Shown here: positions 24,024 through 33,015 of the stretch, one piece after another
How positions within the stretch are numbered: position 1 is the stretch's first letter
Layout of the letters: every line of letters begins with the position of its first letter
From: CAVPDE01 sp963702565
Lineage (GTDB): Bacteria; Desulfobacterota; DSM-4660; Desulfatiglandales; HGW-15
Assembly (NCBI GenBank): GCA_963702565.1
Contig: CAVPDE010000030.1
Coordinates: 124,001-188,000, forward strand
DNA length: 64,000 bases
Reading direction: 5' to 3'
Made by a program: the position numbers and the translations under genes
Notes under the pieces: generated by a model
What the model was told of the DNA's origin: nothing
What the model saw: the letters and a program-made list of their open reading frames with translations, nothing else
The model's database searches: none

Positions 24024-25945
24024 TGGATGACGTTCTGTTTCAGAATGCGCCGGGCGGAGCGACCCCTGAGATGGTCAAGATCAAGCGTCTGGAGGCGAAG
24101 GTCTTGGTGCTGCCTCTGCTGAATAAGGAAATTCAGATCACCCGGCTGGTGTTGCTGGAACCGGACGTTCTCATTGAGAGAGACAAGTCAGGGAGGTGGA
24201 ATTTTGAATTCGAAAAACCCGAGGCTTCCCCTCAGAAGGATGCGCCGCCTCAGGGTTTCCCTCTGCCCAGAATAGGCTTCCAACAGGTTCAGGTTGAAAA
24301 GGGCAGGGTTTCTTACCGGGACGAGGAAAGCGGAACCCTTTGCTGTCTTTCGCTTGACCTTTTCACTGCAAGTTCGGAAAGCATGGAAAGTCCCGTTGTC
24401 TTGGCCTTTAGCGGTTCGTACAAAGAAAAACCCATTGAGTTGCGCGGCACGGTCGGTTCACTCCTTCTTTTAAAGGATCCGGGCAGGGGCTATCCCGTGG
24501 ATCTGATCGCCAAGGCTGCAGGCGCCCAATTGAAAGTGGAGGGCACGATCCATGACATCTTGAACCTGAGGGGTCTGTCTTTGAAAGCCAGCGTGGAAGT
24601 TCAGTCCACCTCACAGATGGCCGCTTTCCTCGGTGAAAGCCTGCCTGTTGAATTTGGACCCCTTCAGGCAAAGGTCGCGATTTCGGATGCAGGGGTCAAG
24701 ATCTACAACCTGTCTGATCTCAGAGTCACGTCCAAGGCAGGGGATGCAGGGGGAAGCCTGACGGTCGGCCTGGATGGCCCTAGACCGAAACTCTCCGGGT
24801 CAGTGGCTTGCCAACGCCTCAATCTGAACCCCTTCTTGAATGGGGGCAAAACGAGGCAGGCGAGGGCAGATGCCTCAACAGGAAGAAATCGGATCTTCCC
24901 CAATGATCCTTTGCCGCTGGACATCCTCAAGCAAGTTGACGTTCAGCTCAAGTTCGAGGCACGCGAGGTTCAGTTGCCTGCCCTCCCTCTCGGGAACCTG
25001 AGCGCCGAAGTGCGCATCAAGGACGGCCTCCTTGTCCTCAGACCGATCCAGTTCAAAGCGGCCGGAGGGGATGCAGAGGGCTGGGCGGAAATGCATGCTC
25101 AGGGGGGAGCGGCAACCGCGAAGGCTATTTTCAAAGTCAACCAGATGGACTTGCGCCTGCTCTCGTCGGAATGGAAGGCCGAAGGGAAAGTGGATGTGGA
25201 CCTGGACCTGTTGGCACGGGGCTCCACTATCGCAGGTCTTATGGCGGGTTTGAACGGCAGAACGGTTGTGGTCATGGGACAGGGGAGAGTGGACAACAAA
25301 AGCATTCAGATCCTGGGGGGCGATCTGGCGAGCGGGATGTTCCAGCTTCTCAATCCGTCGAGCAAGACGGCCAACCACACCGACATCCACTGCGGCGTGA
25401 GCGGTTTTGAGATCAAGGAAGGTATGGCCAGGGTGACGGCCCTGGTCGTGGACACGCCGGACATGACCGTCACAGGAGAAGGACAGGTGAACCTGAGAGA
25501 TGAAACGCTGGATCTCGCCCTAAAGCCTTATCCGAAAGGAGGCGCTGCCGGTTTGAGCCTCAGCTTCGGGGAACTGGCCAAGTCTTTCAGGCTCGGCGGG
25601 ACACTCGCCAATCCTTCCCTTCAGATCGACGCCGGCCAGACGATGCTTGCTGCTGGAAAGGCGGCAGGTGGCGTCCTCCTTTTTGGACCCGCAGGTATCG
25701 CGGCGGCTCTTGCAGGGCAATCTTTGGGCGAGGGCGACCCCTGCCTTGCTGCCATGGAATCCGCAAAGAAAGGGGTGGGGGCCTCCGAGAGCGGCAAAGG
25801 GGGAGAGCAGAAGGGGACGGAATACAAAGGCCTTTCGGGGACATTGAAGGGTGTGGGCGAGAGCGTGAAAAAGCTCTTCAGCGGACAGGGAACGCTGCCG
25901 CCCTCTGACAATCGCTCCAATCCCTATGGGGGAGGGGGCCACTAG
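24020..25945 (+). CDS. AsmA-family protein, main part after a frameshift
   Basis: A 641-residue periplasmic region of an AsmA-like protein. It begins VMDDVLFQNAPGG and continues with the conserved RLEAKVLVLPLLNKEIQI and LLEPDVLIERDKSGRWNFEF. A C-terminal AsmA_2-type beta region has the GQGRVDNKSIQILGGDLASG and LKPYPKGGAAGLSLSFG patches. AsmA proteins are inner-membrane-anchored, extended lipid-transport-like proteins of the envelope. The reading frame is otherwise intact over 1.9 kb, which argues for a recent mutation or a sequence error rather than an old pseudogene. A GTG at 24020 could in principle restart translation, but no membrane anchor would be made. Confidence 0.8.
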   Translation: MMDDVLFQNAPGGATPEMVKIKRLEAKVLVLPLLNKEIQITRLVLLEPDVLIERDKSGRWNFEFEKPEASPQKDAPPQGFPLPRIGFQQVQVEKGRVSYRDEESGTLCCLSLDLFTASSESMESPVVLAFSGSYKEKPIELRGTVGSLLLLKDPGRGYPVDLIAKAAGAQLKVEGTIHDILNLRGLSLKASVEVQSTSQMAAFLGESLPVEFGPLQAKVAISDAGVKIYNLSDLRVTSKAGDAGGSLTVGLDGPRPKLSGSVACQRLNLNPFLNGGKTRQARADASTGRNRIFPNDPLPLDILKQVDVQLKFEAREVQLPALPLGNLSAEVRIKDGLLVLRPIQFKAAGGDAEGWAEMHAQGGAATAKAIFKVNQMDLRLLSSEWKAEGKVDVDLDLLARGSTIAGLMAGLNGRTVVVMGQGRVDNKSIQILGGDLASGMFQLLNPSSKTANHTDIHCGVSGFEIKEGMARVTALVVDTPDMTVTGEGQVNLRDETLDLALKPYPKGGAAGLSLSFGELAKSFRLGGTLANPSLQIDAGQTMLAAGKAAGGVLLFGPAGIAAALAGQSLGEGDPCLAAMESAKKGVGASESGKGGEQKGTEYKGLSGTLKGVGESVKKLFSGQGTLPPSDNRSNPYGGGGH

Positions 25946-25970
25946 AAATACGAGAGGAGGTAGAATCACA

Positions 25971-26384
25971 ATGAAACGGAAAAACTTGGGGTTATGGTTG
26001 GGAGCGATTGCTTTCGCTTTCACGGTTTTTGCGTGGACAGGATGCACTCTTCAGACTGGGGGTGTGGTGGTTGAGGAGAAACCCAAAGGGGGGCCGCCCC
26101 CTCATGCTCCGGCTCACGGGTACCGGGCAAAACACAGTTATCACTATTACCCGTCCTCCTACGTTTATTTCGACGTGACGCGAAAAGTGTACTTCTACAT
26201 GGAAGGGAGTGTCTGGCGAACCACGGTTTCCCTTCCGGACAGCATCAGGGTGAAACTCGGGGATCACGTCACGATCGACATGGATAATGATGAGCCGTAT
26301 AGGGAGTTTGAATCGCACAAGAAAAAGTACCCGCCCGGACAAATGAAAAAGATGGAGAAGGGCAAGAAAAAGGATAAGGACTAG
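25971..26384 (+). CDS. small lipoprotein with basic C-terminus
   Basis: A 137-residue exported protein. The signal peptide ends in a lipobox, AWTGC, so the lipidated cysteine is about residue 25. A His/Tyr-rich stretch follows (HAPAHGYRAKHSYHYYPSSY), then a short domain with YVYFDVTRKVYFYMEGSVWR. The last 30 residues are Lys-rich. GAGAGGAGGT precedes ATG 25971, so I use that start rather than one 45 bases upstream. It follows the AsmA gene by 25 bases and probably shares its transcript. Its stop overlaps the convergent DsbA-like gene by four bases. The function is unknown. Confidence 0.75.
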   Translation: MKRKNLGLWLGAIAFAFTVFAWTGCTLQTGGVVVEEKPKGGPPPHAPAHGYRAKHSYHYYPSSYVYFDVTRKVYFYMEGSVWRTTVSLPDSIRVKLGDHVTIDMDNDEPYREFESHKKKYPPGQMKKMEKGKKKDKD

Positions 26385-27286
26385 CGCTTCGGCCTGATGT
26401 AAGCCCAGTCCCGATAAGGAGCTTCGAGTCCGAGGCGCTCTGCTTCTTCGCTGATCACGTCTTTCAAAAACTCTTCGTCGTGGCGAAGGTGGTACATTTT
26501 CCCGTTGATGAAGAGGGTGGGGGTGCCTGTGACCTTGGCACGGACCCCTTCCATCTTGTCTCTCTCAATGAGTGCTTCGATCTTGGGGTCTTCAAGATCT
26601 CTTTTAAAACGCTCCACGTCCAAGCCTAAAGCCTGGGCATACTCCAGAACATCCTCCATGCTCTGCTTGCTGAAGTCCTTGTAGAGCAGATCGTACATCT
26701 CCCAGAACTTCCCCTGCCGGTGGGCCGCCTGAGCGGCCCTTGATGAAAAAAAGGTTCCCGGGTGGTTTTTCAGGGGGAAATGCTTGAAGAAAAGCCGCAC
26801 CATGCCGTTTGAATCGTCTACAAGTCTCTTCAGAACCGGGCTAAGTGCCACGCAGTAGGTGCACTTGAATTCTGCGAAGTCCGCAATGATGATTTTGGCT
26901 TTCTCATTTCCCAGGGAGGGGCTGTCGGTGTAGGTGAAGGGCGCTGTCGCTTGGCTCATGAACTTGGCCCTCTCTTTAGCAAGGAATCCCAGACTTCTCG
27001 CAGGGACCCCTTTGGATGCGAGGTAGGCGCCAAAATTCGCAAATCGCACCGCCGTCTTGTCGGGCTTTTCCGCGACCAGACACTGGAACATGGTGCCTTT
27101 GCACTTCCCGTAATTGGGCTCGCTCTTCAAAACGTCCATGAGTTCACTTTTTCGGCTTTCATCCAGCGCCGTCACCCTGGGCAAAAGAGCCCAGGGCACG
27201 GAAGGTGAGTTTTCAGAAAAAGCCGACACGGGGCTGCAAACGAACCACAACAACACCGCCAAGATGATCTTATAGGTTTTTTTCAT
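26381..27286 (-). CDS. exported DsbA-like thioredoxin-fold protein
   Basis: A 301-residue periplasmic protein with an N-terminal signal peptide (IILAVLLWFVCSPVSAFS). Residues 25-110 are a helical extension. The DsbA/DSBA-like thioredoxin domain follows, with the active site FKCTYC in place of the usual CPHC, and the cis-proline segment TGTPTLFINGKMY. It likely handles disulfides or sulfur carriers in the periplasm. Its start overlaps the MauE-like gene by ATGA. The order rhodanese, MauE-like, DsbA-like forms one operon with the promoter at 28346-28374. Confidence 0.85.
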   Translation of the reverse strand: MKKTYKIILAVLLWFVCSPVSAFSENSPSVPWALLPRVTALDESRKSELMDVLKSEPNYGKCKGTMFQCLVAEKPDKTAVRFANFGAYLASKGVPARSLGFLAKERAKFMSQATAPFTYTDSPSLGNEKAKIIIADFAEFKCTYCVALSPVLKRLVDDSNGMVRLFFKHFPLKNHPGTFFSSRAAQAAHRQGKFWEMYDLLYKDFSKQSMEDVLEYAQALGLDVERFKRDLEDPKIEALIERDKMEGVRAKVTGTPTLFINGKMYHLRHDEEFLKDVISEEAERLGLEAPYRDWAYIRPKR

Positions 27287-27780
27287 GGTGACTCGGTTTT
27301 GTCCTTTCTCGTACTCGAGAACTTGAAAAGAGAATAATGACCGCGGTCAAAAACCCAGATGAGACCCCCCCAGCAAAGCCAGATGAGATCCCAGATCAGA
27401 GTCCACAAAGACATCCTTTCGGAATCGGGATTGGTGGCAAAGCATCCGCAGCTGATGTCCAGACCGCGCGCAAGAGCCTGGGAGATGGCAATGGAGAAAA
27501 CCATAAGCAGGCCGCAGACAATCATCGTGTTGGCTCTGGCCCAGATTCCCAGGACCAGGAGGGTTCCGGTGATGATTTCGAGCCAGGGCAGCACGATCGC
27601 CATCCCGTTGATGAATTTATAGGGCAAAAGCCGGTAATTGGCAATAGTGGTGGCAAAGGCTTCGGGGTTTTCTATTTTGTCGAGGCTTGCCACAATGAAG
27701 ACCGCCCCAAGCGCAACCCGCAAAAGAGCGATGAGCAGGGGGTGAGACAGGATGTGGCGCAGTCTTCCGAGCTCGTTCAT
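27283..27780 (-). CDS. MauE/DoxX-like membrane protein
   Basis: A 165-residue protein with four membrane helices, starting at ATG 27780. LRVALGAVFIVASLDKIENP is the DoxX/MauE signature, and ANYRLLPYKFINGMAIVLPW follows. A Cys-Gly-Cys motif in ARGLDISCGCF lies between helices three and four. MauE proteins support disulfide formation and may move electrons across the membrane between thiols. It lies six bases after the rhodanese gene. A related domain is fused to a rhodanese in the gene at 38715-39671, so the two partners very likely act together. Confidence 0.82.
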   Translation of the reverse strand: MNELGRLRHILSHPLLIALLRVALGAVFIVASLDKIENPEAFATTIANYRLLPYKFINGMAIVLPWLEIITGTLLVLGIWARANTMIVCGLLMVFSIAISQALARGLDISCGCFATNPDSERMSLWTLIWDLIWLCWGGLIWVFDRGHYSLFKFSSTRKDKTESP

Positions 27781-27785
27781 GGGGT

Positions 27786-28295
27786 TCACTCGTCGTAAGC
27801 CTCCGGGGCCTTGCCGGTGTAGCGGCCTCCGGCCTTGACCCATCCTGCAAAGCCTTTTTCAAGATAAGCCACTCCGTTGATGCCCGCCTGAGCGAGCTCG
27901 CCTGCCAAAAGCTTGCTGGCCTCCGAGTCTTCCCTGTTGCAGTAGACGACGACGGACTTGGAGTCTCTCAGACTCTCCAGGGTTTCTTTCGACAAGGGTT
28001 CGACAAAGGAGTAGGGAATGTGGCGGGCCCCTTCAATGTGGCCTTTCTGGAAAGCATCGCTTTTTCTTGCATCAACGAAAACAGTGCCGGCCTTTCCATA
28101 AAGGGTGAGTGCCGTTTGAAGATCCAGGGGCAATCCGGGTTTTTCGGAAGACGCGCACTGATAGGTCGGAGGAAAAGGCATGACCAAGGGAAGGCGGTCG
28201 TCTCTCATGGCATTAGTGACAAAAGCGAGGCTCGCAGAAAAGAGCAAAACAGCAGCAATTTGTGCGGCGGTTTTCTTCAACTCATTCATCCTCAT
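27786..28295 (-). CDS. membrane-anchored periplasmic rhodanese
   Basis: A 169-residue protein with an N-terminal hydrophobic anchor (about 10-27) and one rhodanese domain. VFVDARKSDAFQKGHIEGA is the CH2A-like motif, and the catalytic cysteine is in VVYCNREDSEAS. It would carry a persulfide in the periplasm. It is the first gene of the rhodanese-MauE-DsbA operon and begins about 45 bases after the predicted transcription start. It corresponds to the C-terminal half of the fusion protein at 38715. Confidence 0.82.
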   Translation of the reverse strand: MRMNELKKTAAQIAAVLLFSASLAFVTNAMRDDRLPLVMPFPPTYQCASSEKPGLPLDLQTALTLYGKAGTVFVDARKSDAFQKGHIEGARHIPYSFVEPLSKETLESLRDSKSVVVYCNREDSEASKLLAGELAQAGINGVAYLEKGFAGWVKAGGRYTGKAPEAYDE

Positions 28296-28345
28296 CAGCG
28301 AACCCGCAGAAAAACCCAGAGAAACCCCTTGAATTCCGGGCTTTT

Positions 28346-28374
28346 AGTATAGTTGACTTGCAGTGGATTGTTAA
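28346..28374 (-). promoter_or_regulatory. candidate sigma-70 promoter of the rhodanese-MauE-DsbA operon
   Basis: On the minus strand TTAACA (28374-28369) and TATACT (28351-28346) are separated by 17 bases. Transcription would start near 28339, about 45 bases before the rhodanese ATG. Confidence 0.6.
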
Positions 28375-28507
28375 GAACAATGTGATTGTGTCCAAAAGGC
28401 TTTCAGTCGCCAGCAGGGGGGGACTTGTTCAGGAGGCCGCAAGCGAAAAAGCATCTGCAATCGCCTCCTCGCCACCGGTGGGAGGGCGAGGGCTGGGGGT
28501 TACCGAA

Positions 28508-28819
28508 TCAAAAGGTGATCACCTTGTCTGCCTCTCTTACGAGTTCATAGAGGTCATCCATCCAGGCGATGGGGCAAGAACTTGATCCCGCCAGACCGTG
28601 GGATTTCATGCAGACCCCTCAGACATAGAAATCGCCTTTGAATTTCTCCATCTGGCCCATCACGTCGAACTGCTCGCTTCCGCTTTTCTCGAAAAGCACT
28701 CCCTTGCCCAGCATGAAGACGCTGACGTCATCGCCCTTTCCGACTCCCACATTGGCCAGCCTCATGGCATTGTAAATCATCTCTCCGTCATCCGTCGTGA
28801 CAATGAACAAGATCTTCAC
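28508..28819 (-). CDS. DsrE-family selenoprotein (UGA-encoded Sec67)
   Basis: The first 66 residues (MKILFIVTTDDGEMIYNAMR onward) are a DsrE-like fold and reach an in-frame TGA at 28621-28619. The same frame then continues for 36 family-typical residues: GVCMKSHGLAG, SSSCPIAWMDDLYELV, and READKVITF before a final TGA. Cysteine homologues have CxxC at the TGA, so the motif becomes Sec-Gly-Val-Cys. A stem-loop just downstream carries GGUCU in its loop, as in the E. coli fdhF SECIS. The full product is 103 residues. DsrE proteins carry sulfur or act on thiols in the cytosol. It closes the ttrBCA-like operon, nine bases after arsC. Confidence 0.85.
28585..28604 (-). promoter_or_regulatory. bacterial SECIS hairpin of the DsrE selenoprotein gene
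   Basis: Fifteen bases after the UGA a stem ATCCC/GGGAT forms, with a further C-G pair closing a loop that contains GGTCTG. The loop G and U fall 22 to 24 bases after the UGA. E. coli fdhF, the model SelB target, has the same GGUCU loop at nearly the same distance. Confidence 0.75.
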
Positions 28820-28828
28820 TCAATGCTC

Positions 28829-29236
28829 CTAAGGAAGGGTCTCCACAAAGGCCTTGATTTCGTCTCGGACTCGGCGGTAGGGAGCCATGGCTTCTTCCTC
28901 GTTCTTGGCCTCCTCAGCGAGCTTGGGCGGGTCTGCAAAGCCCTGATGGATCAATTTTGTTTTCGCGGGAAAGTAAGGGCAGGACTCACGCGCGTTGTCG
29001 CAAAGCGTGATGACATAGTCAAACTCCATGTTTCCGAAGGCGTCCACATCTTTGGATTTCTGTTCTGAGATATCGATCCCCGCCTCGGCCATGGCCTTGA
29101 TGGCCCGAGGGTCTATGGGTTTGGGCTGCACCCCTGCCGAATAGGCGTCGAATCGATCCCCTTTGAGAAGACGGGTCCATGCCTCGGCCATTTGGCTTCG
29201 GCAGGAGTTCCCGGTGCAGAGGAACAATATTTTCAT
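28829..29236 (-). CDS. arsC: thioredoxin-coupled arsenate reductase
   Basis: A 135-residue protein of the low-molecular-weight phosphatase fold. The P-loop is Cys7-Thr-Gly-Asn-Ser-Cys12-Arg-Ser, and the redox pair Cys79/Cys86 lies in LCDNARESCPYFP, as in the thioredoxin-dependent ArsC of Gram-positive bacteria. It reduces cytosolic arsenate to arsenite. The arsenite pump ACR3 is about 11 kb away in the same orientation. A thioredoxin-like gene lies 39 bases upstream, though that product is exported. Confidence 0.9.
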   Translation of the reverse strand: MKILFLCTGNSCRSQMAEAWTRLLKGDRFDAYSAGVQPKPIDPRAIKAMAEAGIDISEQKSKDVDAFGNMEFDYVITLCDNARESCPYFPAKTKLIHQGFADPPKLAEEAKNEEEAMAPYRRVRDEIKAFVETLP

Positions 29237-29275
29237 TTTCTCAGGCTTCGTGTTTGTCCCCTGTGTTCCCCCGGT

Positions 29276-29674
29276 TTATTTCACTCCCATCTTTTTGAGC
29301 TGTTTGACAATATCCTCCTCTTTCATGAAGCCTTTGTTGCGAAGGATTTCCTTCCCTTCTTTGTTGTAGAAGATCTGTGTGGGGAGTTCGGTGATCCCAT
29401 ATCGTTCGCACACTTTGGGAGCTTTGCCTACGTCAAGGACGACGATAGCCGCCCTGCCTTTATATTCTTTTTCTAGCTTTTCCAGAAAAGGCGCCATGGC
29501 CTTGCAGGGGGCACAAAAGGGCGCTCCGAAATCGACCATGGTCACCATGCCTTTCACAGGGACCTCAGGAAGGACAGCAGGCTCGGCAAAAGCCTTTTGT
29601 GCAGGGCTGAGAAGCAATGCGGTCCCCAAGAGGATAAAGGAGAGCATCTTGAAGGTGTTGAATGTCTTCATCAT
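29276..29674 (-). CDS. exported thioredoxin-like protein
   Basis: A 132-residue protein starting at ATG 29674, behind GAAAGG. A signal peptide (MLSFILLGTALLLSPAQKAF) precedes a thioredoxin domain with the active site FCAPC and the cis-proline TELPTQIFYNKEGKE. It probably reduces disulfides in the periplasm. The protein at 42917-43312 is a clear paralogue: both have the words PVKGMVTM, LEKLEK and YKGRAAIV, and both end VAQLKKMGVK or VKQLKKMGVK. One copy serves the molybdoenzyme operon and the other the ArsR operon. Confidence 0.85.
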   Translation of the reverse strand: MMKTFNTFKMLSFILLGTALLLSPAQKAFAEPAVLPEVPVKGMVTMVDFGAPFCAPCKAMAPFLEKLEKEYKGRAAIVVLDVGKAPKVCERYGITELPTQIFYNKEGKEILRNKGFMKEEDIVKQLKKMGVK

Positions 29675-29805
29675 CGCCTTTCTCCGCGAAAAGGTTTTAT
29701 TGCGTCCCGTGCCCAAAGAGCCGTTCTGAGCAATGTCCAATAAATTTGGGCTGCTGTCAACTGTCAACCATCATTGCCGCACAGATCCAAACTGGGGCTT
29801 TGCTT

Positions 29806-32800
29806 TCAAACCTTAACGAGCTTGACCTGGCTCTGATAGAACACGGCGCTGCCCCCAACCGTATCCACCAGCCCCGTGTTTTTCAGAACGGGATCGACGC
29901 GCATGGCGGCATTGCCGTGCACGCCTGTTCCTCGCCGCGCGTCGGCGGGGATCTTGACCCCGTCGATGCTCACTTCATTTGCGCCATAGGACCAATGCCC
30001 ATGGCCAAGGGAAAAGGCCACCACTCCCGGTCGTATGCCCTGTATCACGTGAACACGTCCGATCATGGGTTTCTTTCCAGCAAGACCCAAATCCCAGGTT
30101 CCCTCTGTATTGGTTGCTGAGACCAGTTTCACACGATCCCCTTCTTTGACCTTGAGCCGTTCGGCATCAAAGGGCGAAATTTCGATCGCGTTCTCCGGTC
30201 TGACGGCCTGAAGCCAGTAATTCCCGCCTGTCCTGCTCTTGGTCTGGGTGATGGATTTGTAGGTGATGAGTGTCATGTCATAACCTGATGATTCGTCCTG
30301 GATGAGGCGTCCCGTGCAATCGCGAGGGCCATCTATAAAATCCGCATGGCCCAGATAGGGCTTTCCTGTCATGGAGTCCTTGGTGGTTACCAGTCTATCG
30401 AAATAGATCCCTACGAGCTTCCCGTACTTGTTTGCCAACTGCCGGTCCTTGTAGGCTTGACGGTACCCCTGGAATCGTCCACCACGATTGAGGGCGTAGA
30501 CCACATGAGGCCACCACTCCGGTCCCACGACCGCTTTCCACCTTTCCAGGTCATACACAGTGGAAGGGAGATGACGGCGCGCCTGCCCGAATATCTTGAT
30601 TTCCTGCGGGCTGGCCGCAGGGACCTTTTCCGAACCGTCCGTCTTGTCCCCAAAGGCGATGTTGGCGACCATTCGCAGGTACAGGTCCTCATCCCTCTTG
30701 AGGTGTAGACCGGGACCAAAAGCGTTTTCACCAAATCCAGGGAGCTTCATCTTTTCCGCAAGCCCCAGAAGCAGGGACTCCAGCGACAGAGGCATTTTTT
30801 CGCCATAGACGGTCACGGCTTCCGTGAGAGGCGCCACAGCCGGCTGCCTGAAGGGAGCCACTTTGGGCGTCACCGACGGGTGGGAACCGGAGAACTCCCA
30901 ACGTTCCAGGAAGGTCAGATCGGGAAAGATGTAATCCGCGTACATGCTGGTTTCGCCGATAACGATGTCGGAGACGATGATGAGCGGAATCTTCTTCGGA
31001 TCAGAGAGAATCTCGACCAGCTGGTTGCCGGCCGGAAGCGCATACACAGGGGACCCCATGTAAAGGAGAAGGGCCTTGATCGGATAGGGGTAGGCCTCCC
31101 CCATGCTGGGGATCACCTCCTGGTAGATGTCGCTTGAGAAAGGGTACCACACGCGCTTTGCCGGGTACCCGTTGAAGATCGTGCTCTTGTCGTAAGTCGC
31201 CTCGTGTCGAATAATGGACACTCCCCACGGACTCAGCCTGCCGTCGTGCTTGTTGGTGTCAAAGGGTTTGCCCTTGATGCTCCCTGTGATCTCAAACCCC
31301 GTCGCCTTGGCGAGACCGCCCATCCAATCGTGATTCCCGATGAGGACGTTGACCAGCATCCAGGCGAGCACGTTGTAGAATCCGGAGGTGTGCTGCGAAA
31401 CGCCTCGGTGTATGTCTGCCACCGCTCTTTTGCCGTGGCTGGTGAACTCCTGGGCGAGTTCCGCAACGTCCGACTCCTTGACCCCTGCCGCCTCGGCCCA
31501 GGCCTTCAGGCTCTTTGCGGCTGCCGTTTCGCGGTAGATCTGAAGGACGCTCTTGAAGCGAAATTCATTCGCTTCCCCATCCACCAGCAAATCGCCTTTT
31601 ACCGGGTCTTTCTCGTCATTCGGGTCAAAGGCCTTCAGCTGGCCGCCGATAGAGACCAGGAAGGGATCGAAATTCCATTCTCCCCCGTCTTTCTTCGACC
31701 TCTTTTCCACGGGCAAGCCCACATCCGACGCCCGCAAGAACGTGGTAGGCTTCCCGTCCTTCATTTTGACCAGCCAGGCTGCCTGGGTCCAGGTCGGTTC
31801 GTTGTCCGCCGTTGCAGCGGCCTTGTTGGCATTGGATAGATACCGGCTGTCGAAGCGCTTGTTTTCGATGATCCATTGAATCATTCCCATGGCAATGGCA
31901 GCCACACCGTTCGGCCGGACAGGCAGCCACTTCCACGCCCTGGCTGCAGTCTTGGAGCACCGGGGATCGATCACAGCGATCTTCAGCCTCCCGTCGACCA
32001 AACCCTGGGTGATCTTCTGGCCCCGCAAGGGAGGTCCGTAGTTCGCCTCATAGGGGCTGGACCCCACAAAAAGAATGAATTCGGCATTGCCGGTGTCCGC
32101 CTGCCAGTAGAATTTGCTTCCGCCTGACCAGGACCCTTCGACGAACTGATCGCTCATGGCCTTGCAGGTAAAATACAAAGATCCCTGGCACACCGTGGTG
32201 TGGCCATGGGTGTTCGCAGAACCCAGAGCATTGCTCACGAAACGCCGAAGCATCTCGCTGCGCCCTGCTTTCAGGCGGCCCCAGTTCAGACAGAACTGAT
32301 TGTTCTTGGGGCCAAGGTCCGGATGATCCGGATCGATGAGGTAGTGAAGGTTGGCCGCATGTTTCTGCTTGAAGTCCTCGATGCTCATTTTTTTCGCAGC
32401 CACCTGCCTGGAGTCGTCTGCAAGCTCCTTGGCGACCTTGGGATCTTTCAGGACGCAGATGTCTTTCAGGCCTTCCACTGGACCTTCGCCGAACAGGTTG
32501 CCTCCTTCGACGATCTCCTTCAGAGCCTGGTCAAAGGAGATGGTCTTCCATTTGTTCTGGCCCCTCTTGCCGTCTCTCTTAAGGACCTTGACGAGTCTGT
32601 AGGGGTCATAGAGAGCCTGAATGCCCGCTTGACCCTTGGGGCACAGGGAGCCTTCCACAGTGGCTGCATCCGCCAAAGGCGTCTCATAGGGAAGGTGAGG
32701 GGTCAGGGTCCAGGGGCTGTAAGGGTTGCCGTCGATCTTGGCGGCCAGCCCGTCCACGAGCTTGACCTTGATTCCGCAGTTGGTGTTGCACTGTTGGCAG

Positions 32801-33015
32801 ACGGAATAGATCTGATTCTCCGGCAGGTGATGGGTGTAAGCATCCCCTACATCAAGACCGGCCCAGTCCACTTTGCCATCTGCCTCTGCAAAACGGGATA
32901 GAAGTCCGGCTGCAGCCAGAGAACCTCCCAGCAGGGCCGAGCACTTCAGAAATCCGCGCCGGTCCACCTTGGCATTGACCAAATCCAGCAATTCCTGTGT
33001 ATTTTTCTTAGACAT
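29806..33015 (-). CDS. TtrA/SrdA-like molybdopterin oxidoreductase catalytic subunit
   Basis: A large Tat-exported molybdoenzyme of 1,069 residues from ATG 33015. The twin-arginine signal is RRGFLKCSALLGGS (19-32). Cys73, Cys76, Cys80 and Cys125 bind a [4Fe-4S] cluster, and Cys276 in HTTVCQGS is the likely molybdenum ligand. The length and the operon order B, C, A match tetrathionate reductase TtrBCA and the selenate reductase SrdBCA. It would reduce a sulfur or metalloid oxyanion in the periplasm with quinol electrons. Its first eight bases overlap the membrane-subunit gene. The oxidant cannot be fixed from sequence; arsenic genes nearby keep arsenate possible. Confidence 0.82.
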   Translation of the reverse strand: MSKKNTQELLDLVNAKVDRRGFLKCSALLGGSLAAAGLLSRFAEADGKVDWAGLDVGDAYTHHLPENQIYSVCQQCNTNCGIKVKLVDGLAAKIDGNPYSPWTLTPHLPYETPLADAATVEGSLCPKGQAGIQALYDPYRLVKVLKRDGKRGQNKWKTISFDQALKEIVEGGNLFGEGPVEGLKDICVLKDPKVAKELADDSRQVAAKKMSIEDFKQKHAANLHYLIDPDHPDLGPKNNQFCLNWGRLKAGRSEMLRRFVSNALGSANTHGHTTVCQGSLYFTCKAMSDQFVEGSWSGGSKFYWQADTGNAEFILFVGSSPYEANYGPPLRGQKITQGLVDGRLKIAVIDPRCSKTAARAWKWLPVRPNGVAAIAMGMIQWIIENKRFDSRYLSNANKAAATADNEPTWTQAAWLVKMKDGKPTTFLRASDVGLPVEKRSKKDGGEWNFDPFLVSIGGQLKAFDPNDEKDPVKGDLLVDGEANEFRFKSVLQIYRETAAAKSLKAWAEAAGVKESDVAELAQEFTSHGKRAVADIHRGVSQHTSGFYNVLAWMLVNVLIGNHDWMGGLAKATGFEITGSIKGKPFDTNKHDGRLSPWGVSIIRHEATYDKSTIFNGYPAKRVWYPFSSDIYQEVIPSMGEAYPYPIKALLLYMGSPVYALPAGNQLVEILSDPKKIPLIIVSDIVIGETSMYADYIFPDLTFLERWEFSGSHPSVTPKVAPFRQPAVAPLTEAVTVYGEKMPLSLESLLLGLAEKMKLPGFGENAFGPGLHLKRDEDLYLRMVANIAFGDKTDGSEKVPAASPQEIKIFGQARRHLPSTVYDLERWKAVVGPEWWPHVVYALNRGGRFQGYRQAYKDRQLANKYGKLVGIYFDRLVTTKDSMTGKPYLGHADFIDGPRDCTGRLIQDESSGYDMTLITYKSITQTKSRTGGNYWLQAVRPENAIEISPFDAERLKVKEGDRVKLVSATNTEGTWDLGLAGKKPMIGRVHVIQGIRPGVVAFSLGHGHWSYGANEVSIDGVKIPADARRGTGVHGNAAMRVDPVLKNTGLVDTVGGSAVFYQSQVKLVKV

